Origin: Bacillus sp. (in: firmicutes)
GTDB taxonomy: Bacteria; Bacillota; Bacilli; Bacillales; Cytobacillaceae
Length of the DNA stretch: 5,201 nt
NCBI GenBank assembly: GCA_003457145.1
Contig: DMSR01000257.1
Coordinates: 1-5,201 of the forward strand
Direction: 5' to 3'
The translations under genes were made by a program, and so were the position numbers. Positions 1 through 4,758 of the stretch are shown one piece after another; position 1 is the stretch's first letter, and each line of letters opens with the position of its first letter. The notes under the pieces were generated by a model. It made no database searches. It saw only the letters and a list, made by a program, of their open reading frames with translations, and had not been told where the DNA came from.

Positions 1-1
1 G

Positions 2-442
2 GTAATAGCTGCAGAAGAAGCTGAAATATACAAAGAGCTAACGGACACCCCCTTTTTTCCGCATCTCTATGACTCAGGCAGCAATTACCTTGTCATTGAT
101 TACGTTCAGGGGACAACACTGTTTAACTGCCTTATAGAAGGTATTCCAATTGAAAACAGTCATATAAAAGAAGTGGATGATGCTCTCCAGCTGGCAAGGG
201 AAAGAGGCCTGAACCCTTCGGATATCCATTTAAGAAATATTATTGTCACTCCAGAGGGAAGTGTCAGGCTCATAGACGTGGCACGGTTTCGCCAGACAAA
301 GAACTGTTCCCAGTGGGGCGATCTCAAAGCGGCATTCTATAAGTTTTATAACCATAGGTTATTTCCTAAAAAAATTCCACAGAAAGCGATGGATTTAATT
401 GCATTTTTCTATAAAAAGGGGTTGCTTCCTGCGATAAACTGA
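2..442 (+). CDS. Small Ser/Thr protein kinase-fold protein (YrzF-like), 5' truncated by window edge
   Basis: The frame is open from base 2 to a TGA at 440-442, giving 146 codons; the start and the ATP-binding Gly-rich loop/Lys lie outside the window. What is visible is a compact kinase C-lobe. An EAEIYKEL segment fits helix C, and VIDYVQGTTL (residues 31-40 of the visible part) fits a hinge. NPSDIHLRNIIV (71-82) aligns with the catalytic loop H-x-D-L-x-x-x-N, so Asp74 is the likely catalytic base and Asn79 a metal ligand. LIDVARF (90-96) sits where DFG is expected, with Asp92 kept. The HRD histidine is Pro72 and DFG reads DVA, so this is an atypical kinase or possibly a pseudokinase. The short helical tail after it (QWGDLKAAFYKFY) fits small Bacillus kinases of about 215 residues such as YrzF. 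That match is from memory of the family, not a search. A GTG at 173 is an internal valine codon, not a start. Substrate unknown. Confidence 0.8.
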   Translation, partial: VIAAEEAEIYKELTDTPFFPHLYDSGSNYLVIDYVQGTTLFNCLIEGIPIENSHIKEVDDALQLARERGLNPSDIHLRNIIVTPEGSVRLIDVARFRQTKNCSQWGDLKAAFYKFYNHRLFPKKIPQKAMDLIAFFYKKGLLPAIN

Positions 443-775
443 AAGTAAGCTCCCGGCCGCCTGTTAGGCTTTTAACGCAATATGCTTGCTTGAAGAATCT
501 TATTAGTTTATGGAGTGTATTGCGGAGGTTGAGCCAGTTTCCGTCAGACCAGGGTCTTAAACTTCTGATAAAATTTATGGTTGACCTTCCTCGTTTTCTT
601 CCACTACCCTTTCTCTACTTTTTTAAAATGGGTTTTATTTCTAAAAAGCTTAAAGTGATCACCCAGTCAGCCTTTTAATTGCCCCTATCCTAAAACAGCA
701 AAAAGCGCATTGAAATGATGATAACCTAAAGGCAACATTCTGTGCATCTTTCCTATTTCGCCGGCAGGCCAGTTA

Positions 776-799
776 TTTTTACTTTAACAGTAGTAAAAA
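776..799. repeat. 8-bp perfect inverted repeat, possible operator
   Basis: TTTTTACT (776-783) and AGTAAAAA (792-799) are perfect reverse complements separated by 8 bases. The right arm ends one base before the candidate -35 box at 801. That position suits a regulator-binding site for the RsbR-like gene. It is very AT-rich, so chance is a real alternative. It is not followed by a U-run, which argues against a plus-strand terminator. Confidence 0.35.
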
Positions 800-800
800 C

Positions 801-830
801 TTGTCCGTCTTTCTCTTTCTGCGTTATGAT
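801..830 (+). promoter_or_regulatory. Candidate sigma-A promoter for the RsbR-like gene
   Basis: TTGTCC at 801-806 (4 of 6 matches to TTGACA) and TATGAT at 825-830 (5 of 6 matches to TATAAT) are separated by 18 bases. The implied start near 837 would give a leader of about 115 bases. No sigma-B style GTTT/GGGTA pair was found upstream of the gene. The call is by eye; a nearby TATAAA at 845-850 lacks a suitably spaced -35 box. Confidence 0.4.
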
Positions 831-952
831 TGTCTGTAATAATGTATAAAACAAAATGGTCGTTAATTGATAAAAATAGTGCGTGAAGAAAAAAATAAAT
901 GAATAGCCGTTGGCTCAGCATAAACCGCTTAATGACCCTTGGAGGAATATGA

Positions 953-1798
953 ATGAACAGTGAATTACATTTAATAGGTGAAATGATTATTAATAAGAAA
1001 CGTGAAATTGCAATGGCTGTCCATGAAGATAGATATTCCAATGTTGTATTGACTGAAGCTAAAAAGCATGAACTAAAGAAAATCGAAGAACAAATTATTG
1101 AAATTCGCGCGAATTTTATCAGCCTGTTCGGTCAAGCATTAATTGAATATCCAGATAATGAAAAGGGTCTTCAGAACATATCTGAATGGGGCAAGGAAAC
1201 CGGAGAATATATTTATAATCTGGGTGCGTCTTTGGACGAAGCCTTGAAAGATACAAGCTTTTACCGTGAACATATATGGAATGCAATCAAAGAGGAAGCA
1301 AAGGATATGTCCGCTTCGACTGTTTTTGATGTTATTTCGGTAATTGACCCGCTTATGGATCATGCGATATACAGCTTCAGCCTTACATTTGTGGAATCTC
1401 ACCAAAAGAGCCTTGAAAATGCAAAAACAGCTTTGCTTGAACTATCGGTTCCTGTCGTACCGTTAATGGCTGGAGTCGGTGTGCTGCCGCTGGTGGGTAA
1501 CGTTGATACAGAAAGAGCGCAATTATTGATGGAAGAAACTTTGGAGCAGGCGGTAAACTTGAAATTGACTCATCTGATCTTCGATATTTCAGGTGTCATG
1601 ATCGTTGACACAATGGTAGCTGATCAACTATTCAAGGTTATAAGCGCCTTATCCTTAGTGGGTGTAAAAACAATCATGACAGGCATTCGGCCTGAAGTTG
1701 CACACACAATGGTTACCCTGGGCTTAAATCTAGAAGGAATTATGATAAAAGCAAACCTCCACCAGGCATTCAAAGAAATTCAGTCACTGCAAAATTAG
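953..1798 (+). CDS. RsbR-family stressosome protein (RsbR_N-like domain + STAS domain)
   Basis: This 281-aa protein is close to the usual length of the RsbR paralogues (about 275-280). Residues 1 to about 150 form a variable, largely helical sensory region ending in a long helix (about 138-163). A STAS domain follows at about 167-280, opening with VPVVPLMAGVGVLPLVG. It keeps both threonines expected to be phosphorylated by RsbT: Thr186 in GNVDTERA and Thr220 in MIVDTMVADQ. They are 34 residues apart, as are Thr171 and Thr205 of B. subtilis RsbRA. In the known system these proteins assemble with RsbS and RsbT into the cytoplasmic stressosome and control release of RsbT, which turns on sigma-B through RsbU. 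The start is ATG 953, with GGAGG at 941-945 and a 7-base gap; an ATG at 949 stops after four codons. No rsbS or rsbT lies next to it, as is normal for the scattered paralogues (RsbRB/RC/RD type). I cannot say which paralogue it is. The input signal is unknown. Confidence 0.93.
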   Translation: MNSELHLIGEMIINKKREIAMAVHEDRYSNVVLTEAKKHELKKIEEQIIEIRANFISLFGQALIEYPDNEKGLQNISEWGKETGEYIYNLGASLDEALKDTSFYREHIWNAIKEEAKDMSASTVFDVISVIDPLMDHAIYSFSLTFVESHQKSLENAKTALLELSVPVVPLMAGVGVLPLVGNVDTERAQLLMEETLEQAVNLKLTHLIFDISGVMIVDTMVADQLFKVISALSLVGVKTIMTGIRPEVAHTMVTLGLNLEGIMIKANLHQAFKEIQSLQN

Positions 1799-1805
1799 GT
1801 AAAAT

Positions 1806-1828
1806 AGCTGCTTCGGCGGCTTTTTTTT
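1806..1828 (+). terminator. Rho-independent terminator of the RsbR-like gene
   Basis: AGCTGC (1806-1811) pairs with GCGGCT (1816-1821), with one G-U pair, around a TTCG tetraloop. An eight-T run at 1821-1828 follows. It begins 7 bases after the TAG stop. UUCG loops are unusually stable, so this should be an efficient stop. Confidence 0.9.
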
Positions 1829-2027
1829 ATTAGATAAATTTACTTTTCGCTTCAGTCCTGTAAATGAAGTAAAAGAACGATTTCATGGGAAACGGCCAAA
1901 GATAGTCGCTCAGAGACTTTATAAAAAGATGGGAGGAGAGCTATCAGAGTGTATGCTTTCTGAATGATAGTATAGTTTGGCTGTTGTTGAAACGATCAGA
2001 ATGCTACATATAGCAGTATACCTAATG
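1829..2027. other. Convergent intergenic stretch, no supported gene
   Basis: This gap lies between the two terminators of the convergent RsbR-like and MFS genes. One plus-strand frame is open to a TGA at 1965-1967 and reads like a plausible basic peptide (for example FHGKRPKIVAQRLYKKMGGE). It has no start with a ribosome site and runs back into the terminator. It could be a decayed gene end or chance. Confidence 0.4.
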
Positions 2028-2058
2028 AAAAAAGCTGCCTCGATTAAAGACAGCTTTT
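2028..2058 (-). terminator. Rho-independent terminator of the MFS transporter gene
   Basis: On the minus strand AAAAGCTGTC (plus 2058-2049) pairs with GGCAGCTTTT (plus 2039-2030) in a 10-bp stem with one G-U pair and a 9-base loop. It ends in a six-T run (plus A2028-A2033). It lies 15 bases past the transporter stop. The plus-strand copy also has TTTT after the stem, so it may act in both directions. Confidence 0.85.
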
Positions 2059-2073
2059 GGTACTATTTATCAC

Positions 2074-3285
2074 CTATCCAGCATTTCTCTCCGTCTCATT
2101 GATTTCACGCAGATTGCGAGATTTAATGAAAAAGAGGGTGGTCAGCAGGATCGAAAGTGTTCCAAACATGACACTCATATTCTGGAGGCCTACTGCGTCA
2201 AGCAGGAATCCGGTAATGAGCAGGACCACTTGAAAGATGACCCGGTCCATCATGTTGCGAAAAGAGAAGAAGCGGCCATGATAGTCTTTTGGAACCTTCG
2301 TCTGAAAGATTGTCGCAGCCGTTGGGAAAAAGCAGCCGACCGAAAACCCGAAAATCAGGAAGGAAATGATGGTAAGCACTGGCAGGTCCGCAAAATATAG
2401 CAGCATCTGTGACATGCCAATGACCAGCGAACTTGAAAATAAAATCGTGTAGGGTGAGATTTTATAGCTGATCCTCTTGATTAAAAAGGCGCCGCTCATA
2501 AAGGCTATTCCCTCCGCTGTATAAATCCAGCCTTTGATTGCTGAACTATCCTGAAGCTCACTGATATTGATGACCAGCAAGTTAAACCCGCCTATAAAAA
2601 GGAGTGGAATCAGAGCAAGAACCAATGTCATTATAACAATCGGCAGTTTTTTGATAACAGGGAAAAGGTCATTGAACCCTTGTTTATGCATGCCGGCTTT
2701 GACTGGATGAACTTTCTTTTGTTCATCAAATTGCAGGAACCATGTTAGGACAAACAGCAGCACATAAGCAGCCATAGAAAGTATATAAACAAGGGATAAA
2801 GGAATTGCAACTAACAGGATTCCAGCAACGGCGGTACCAATAACCCGTGAAAGTGTAGCCACATTCATATGAACGCCATTAAGCTGAAGCAGATCTCTCT
2901 CATCGACTACAAGTGGAATCGCAGCCTGCAGCGCTGGGAAATAAAAAGCAGCTGATATTTGCAGGAGGACAAGAAAAGCAAGCATCCACCAAACAGAGCC
3001 CGTATTAATAGCCACAAGCATAAATAGCACACTTACTGCCCTCACAAAACCAGAAATGAGCATGACATTTTTTTTGCTGTGCTGATCAGTGAGTTTGCCG
3101 GCAATTGGGCCCACAGCAATCCCAGCAAGTAAACCAGCTGCAAGGAGCAGCGATTTCATAAAGTCAGAAGGAATCTTTTCCTGCATAAATTCCAAATTAC
3201 CGATAATCCCAAGCCATAGTCCAAGTCCAGCAATAAACTCCCCAATCAATAAAATCCAAACATTTTTATTTCTCCACATACCCAT
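2074..3285 (-). CDS. MFS transporter, MFS_3/EntS-like subgroup (probable exporter)
   Basis: This 403-aa integral membrane protein has the hydrophobic pattern of about 12 helices in two halves. They are split by a charged cytoplasmic loop near residues 186-212 (FDEQKKVHPVKAG...). The loop after helix 2 carries the major facilitator signature GKLTDQHSKK (63-72) with Asp67. FYFPALQAAIPLVV (114-127) with a following LLQLNGV, and VPKDYHGRFFS (331-341), are typical of the MFS_3 subgroup, which includes the enterobactin exporter EntS and many Bacillus drug-efflux paralogues. Proton-driven export of a small molecule is therefore likely. The substrate cannot be read from the sequence, and no biosynthetic cluster is adjacent. 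The chosen ATG at 3285 has GAGAGG 5 bases upstream; the second ATG (residue 3) has a longer spacing and is less likely. The gene is monocistronic, with its own promoter region and terminator. It is full length and intact. Confidence 0.9.
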   Translation of the reverse strand: MGMWRNKNVWILLIGEFIAGLGLWLGIIGNLEFMQEKIPSDFMKSLLLAAGLLAGIAVGPIAGKLTDQHSKKNVMLISGFVRAVSVLFMLVAINTGSVWWMLAFLVLLQISAAFYFPALQAAIPLVVDERDLLQLNGVHMNVATLSRVIGTAVAGILLVAIPLSLVYILSMAAYVLLFVLTWFLQFDEQKKVHPVKAGMHKQGFNDLFPVIKKLPIVIMTLVLALIPLLFIGGFNLLVINISELQDSSAIKGWIYTAEGIAFMSGAFLIKRISYKISPYTILFSSSLVIGMSQMLLYFADLPVLTIISFLIFGFSVGCFFPTAATIFQTKVPKDYHGRFFSFRNMMDRVIFQVVLLITGFLLDAVGLQNMSVMFGTLSILLTTLFFIKSRNLREINETERNAG

Positions 3286-3317
3286 CTGTGCCTCTCGATT
3301 TCATTTATTTTTCTTCT

Positions 3318-3347
3318 AACATACTACAAATCAAGGATAATTGTAAA
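3318..3347 (-). promoter_or_regulatory. Candidate sigma-A promoter for the MFS gene
   Basis: Read on the minus strand, TTTACA (plus 3347-3342, 5 of 6 to consensus) is followed after 18 bases by TATGTT (plus 3323-3318, 4 of 6). An alternative -10, TAGTAT, gives a 15-base spacer. The implied start lies about 25 bases before the transporter ATG. The call is by eye only. Confidence 0.4.
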
Positions 3348-3353
3348 ATTTCG

Positions 3354-3363
3354 TTTAGCTAAA
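3354..3363. promoter_or_regulatory. 10-bp palindrome upstream of the MFS promoter
   Basis: TTTAGCTAAA is a perfect palindrome lying 6 bases upstream of the candidate -35 box of the transporter gene. It sits in a very AT-rich tract. Efflux genes are often controlled by MarR, ArsR or TetR regulators that bind such sites, but no regulator gene is in the window. A chance palindrome is quite possible. Confidence 0.3.
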
Positions 3364-3497
3364 TATTTTATTTGGTGAATAGTAATCATTAGGAGTCTGT
3401 GAAATTTATACCATGCCAAAACAATTTTTCCAGCCTTTTGACCGAGTTTCCAAACTAATAAGAAAGGGAAAATTTTAGTGGAATTAAATACTTTTAC

Positions 3498-3522
3498 AAG
3501 GAGGGCAGATTTGGATTTTTAA
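3498..3522 (+). promoter_or_regulatory. Isolated strong Shine-Dalgarno with a 3-codon mini-ORF in the hydrolase leader
   Basis: AAGGAGGG at 3498-3505 is a stronger ribosome site than the hydrolase gene's own. It lies 44 bases upstream of that gene's ATG. Five bases downstream is TTG GAT TTT TAA (3511-3522), a possible start followed by two sense codons and a stop. It could be a mini-upstream ORF or an mRNA-stabilising Shine-Dalgarno (STAB-SD, known from the cry3A leader), or it may do nothing. Confidence 0.35.
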
Positions 3523-3549
3523 AATACATAAAGTAGGGGAGTTTTTTTG

Positions 3550-4170
3550 ATGAAGTACATAAAGTCATTTGCAGCAGCAGCAGTACTTATTTGCTTGCTG
3601 GGATTTTTCCAGCCGGAAGAAGCAGCAGCCCATCAATTAAAAGTTGGTTCAACAGGCTCGGAAGTCACAAATGTTCAATCTGTATTAAAAAAGCTTGGAT
3701 ATTTTAAAGCTGAAACGACTGGTTATTATGGGTGGATTACTAAAAGGGCAGTAGAAAGATTCCAAAGGGATTTTGGTTTGGAATCAGTCGGTGAGGTCGG
3801 ATCAAAGACGGCAAGGCTGATTAATGAAATAGAGATGATGGCCCACGTCGTCTATGGCGAATCCAGAGGTGAGAGCTACCGGGGACAGGTGGCTGTAGCA
3901 GCAGTCATTTTGAATCGGGTCCAGTCCAGTGCTTTTCCAAATACCGTTAATAATGTCATATTCCAGAGAAACGCATTCACTGCAGTAAATGATGGCCAAT
4001 ATAGCCTTCAGCCAGATTCGGTCGCTTATCAAGCAGTAAAGGACGCCTTTCATGGCTGGGATCCGTCTAATGGTTCGGTTTATTACTATAATCCTGAATT
4101 AGCAACGAGTAAATGGATTTTTACCCGCACTGTCAACAGCCAAATTGGCAATCATCTTTTTGCCTATTAA
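3550..4170 (+). CDS. Secreted cell wall hydrolase, SleB/CwlJ family with PG-binding domain (YkvT-like)
   Basis: This 206-aa protein has a Sec signal peptide: MKYIK, a hydrophobic core to about residue 20, and likely cleavage after EEAAA at about 27. A PG_binding_1 domain follows at about 30-92 (LKVGSTGSEVTNVQSVLKKL, GWITKRAVERFQRDFGL). A Hydrolase_2 domain spans about 97-206. The catalytic motif VYGESRGE has Glu104 as the likely acid. The family's closing block is present as YYNPELATSKWIFTR and IGNHLFAY. SleB enzymes are lytic transglycosylases that cut muramic-delta-lactam cortex peptidoglycan at germination. This one is about 100 residues shorter than typical SleB and has the size and domain order of B. 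subtilis YkvT, so a role on vegetative or cortex wall is inferred, not shown. The start is ATG 3550, with GGGGAG at 3536-3541 and an 8-base gap; a TTG at 3547 would add one residue but is less favoured. No SleB partner such as YpeB follows; a terminator does. I saw no reliable sporulation promoter. Confidence 0.9.
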   Translation: MKYIKSFAAAAVLICLLGFFQPEEAAAHQLKVGSTGSEVTNVQSVLKKLGYFKAETTGYYGWITKRAVERFQRDFGLESVGEVGSKTARLINEIEMMAHVVYGESRGESYRGQVAVAAVILNRVQSSAFPNTVNNVIFQRNAFTAVNDGQYSLQPDSVAYQAVKDAFHGWDPSNGSVYYYNPELATSKWIFTRTVNSQIGNHLFAY

Positions 4171-4192
4171 AAAATTCAGCATATGAATTAGG

Positions 4193-4228
4193 GAGCACTG
4201 GTTTAAATATGAAACCGGTGCTCTTTTT
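4193..4228 (+). terminator. Rho-independent terminator of the hydrolase gene
   Basis: GAGCACTGGTTT (4193-4204) pairs with AAACCGGTGCTC (4212-4223) over 12 bp with one G-U pair and a 7-base loop. Five Ts at 4224-4228 follow. It starts 22 bases after the hydrolase stop. A small inverted repeat, AATTCA/TGAATT (4173-4189), lies between. Confidence 0.92.
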
Positions 4229-4284
4229 CACTTCCGCTTTCTTATGCATTTGTAGGCAATAAAAGACACAAACTACATTCATTA

Positions 4285-4298
4285 AGAAGGGAGTGATC
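4285..4298 (+). promoter_or_regulatory. Extended ribosome binding site of the 97-aa gene
   Basis: AGAAGGGAGTGATC is almost the whole complement of the Bacillus 16S rRNA 3' tail (AGAAAGGAGGTGATC), lacking one base and rearranged in the central purines. The GGGAG core lies 10 bases before the ATG at 4304. It supports that start and suggests efficient translation. Confidence 0.7.
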
Positions 4299-4303
4299 TT
4301 GGA

Positions 4304-4597
4304 ATGAACTTAGATATAAACGAGCTTGTATCAAGGATGCCTGATTTCAGGAGCCATGAGGAAGCAAGTGCATGGTTCAGCAGCGAATTCGGGGGACAAT
4401 TTGTACAAAAGGACCATGATGTTTCCGAGGGGAAGAATGTTTATTATTATCATGTCATTAAAAATCACGAGGCGTATGATCGGTACATGGCATATTTGAT
4501 GGGTGAAGGCAAACTGGATATGGGGAGCATGGAGCCATTCGAAAGCTATTCTACAATTGAAATAAGCGAGGATGGGGATGTAAGCATCTCGCTATAA
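4304..4597 (+). CDS. Uncharacterised acidic 97-aa protein
   Basis: I do not recognise a family. The product is small and soluble, with no signal peptide or membrane segment. By my count it has 19 Asp/Glu against 7 Lys/Arg, so it is clearly acidic. An N-terminal amphipathic part (about 1-30, with MPDFRSHEEASAWFSSEFGG) is followed by KDHDVSEGKNVYYYHVI (36-52), which may be a beta-strand. A helical AYDRYMAYLMGEG segment (57-69) and a C-terminal strand with STIEISEDGDVSISL (83-97) complete it. This alternation suggests a compact alpha/beta fold. The start at ATG 4304 is backed by the extended ribosome site at 4285-4298. The stop overlaps the Shine-Dalgarno of the next gene by two bases, so it heads a likely three-gene operon with the 42-aa protein and the acetyltransferase. 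I found no convincing promoter between the upstream terminator and this gene. Confidence 0.85.
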   Translation: MNLDINELVSRMPDFRSHEEASAWFSSEFGGQFVQKDHDVSEGKNVYYYHVIKNHEAYDRYMAYLMGEGKLDMGSMEPFESYSTIEISEDGDVSISL

Positions 4598-4607
4598 GGA
4601 GGATAAA

Positions 4608-4736
4608 ATGAAAAAGAAGGAACAGCAATTTAAACTAAGCTATGAATCAGATGGGAAGATGGATAATAAGAAAAGCGGAGAGAAGAAAAAAGACAGCAGC
4701 GCAAATTTCTTCAATATTACGCCAGAAAGTGAATAG
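4608..4736 (+). CDS. Uncharacterised 42-aa lysine-rich small protein
   Basis: A perfect AAGGAGG (4596-4602) stands 5 bases before ATG 4608, and the frame runs to TAG at 4734-4736. The peptide is very hydrophilic: 10 Lys and 8 Asp/Glu in 42 residues. It starts MKKKEQQFKLSYESDGK, has a KKSGEKKKDSS core, and ends in a less charged NFFNITPESE. It has no membrane segment or signal peptide and is probably disordered. It sits 10 bases after the 97-aa gene and 22 bases before the acetyltransferase gene. The ribosome site and spacing make it a credible real gene that is easy to miss because of its length. I recognise no family. The function is unknown. Confidence 0.7.
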   Translation: MKKKEQQFKLSYESDGKMDNKKSGEKKKDSSANFFNITPESE

Positions 4737-4758
4737 CAGAAGGAAGGGGAACAGTGCA

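Larger units (their letters stand above)
443..952. other. Gene-poor intergenic region, about 510 bases
   Basis: No convincing gene is seen here. The plus-strand frame is open from 415 to a TAA at 676-678, but any start (TTG at 490, ATG at 577) lacks a Shine-Dalgarno site and the predicted peptide matches nothing I recognise. A 4-bp hairpin (GCCT/AGGC at 459-469) followed by TTTT might weakly terminate the kinase transcript. The right part holds an 8-bp inverted repeat and a candidate promoter (listed separately). The last 120 bases before 953 are AT-rich untranslated leader. A degraded gene in the first half is possible but unproven. Confidence 0.5.

Noticed and set aside
459..473. Hairpin GCCT-GTT-AGGC followed by TTTT after the kinase gene
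   Set aside because: The stem is only 4 bp and the T-run is short, too weak to call a terminator.
490..678. 62-aa plus-strand ORF from TTG 490
   Set aside because: It has no Shine-Dalgarno site and no recognisable family, and it lies within a frame that simply runs on from the kinase gene. Kept only as a possible remnant in the findings.
784..1041. 85-aa minus-strand ORF overlapping the RsbR-like gene start
   Set aside because: It overlaps the promoter and start of a well-supported gene on the other strand; its composition is that of an antisense shadow.
1139..1405. 88-aa minus-strand ORF inside the RsbR-like gene
   Set aside because: It is wholly antisense to a recognised protein domain.
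3089..3319. 76-aa plus-strand ORF antisense to the transporter N-terminus
   Set aside because: It is the reverse reading of transmembrane codons, with no ribosome site.
3527..3535. CATAAAGTA resembling a sigma-K -10 element
   Set aside because: Transcription would begin within or next to the ribosome site of the hydrolase gene, leaving no usable leader.
3802..4053. 83-aa minus-strand ORF inside the hydrolase gene
   Set aside because: It is antisense to the conserved Hydrolase_2 domain.
4276..4283. CATTCATT resembling a sigma-E -10 element
   Set aside because: The upstream ATA is poorly spaced, and the implied start falls in the Shine-Dalgarno of the 97-aa gene.
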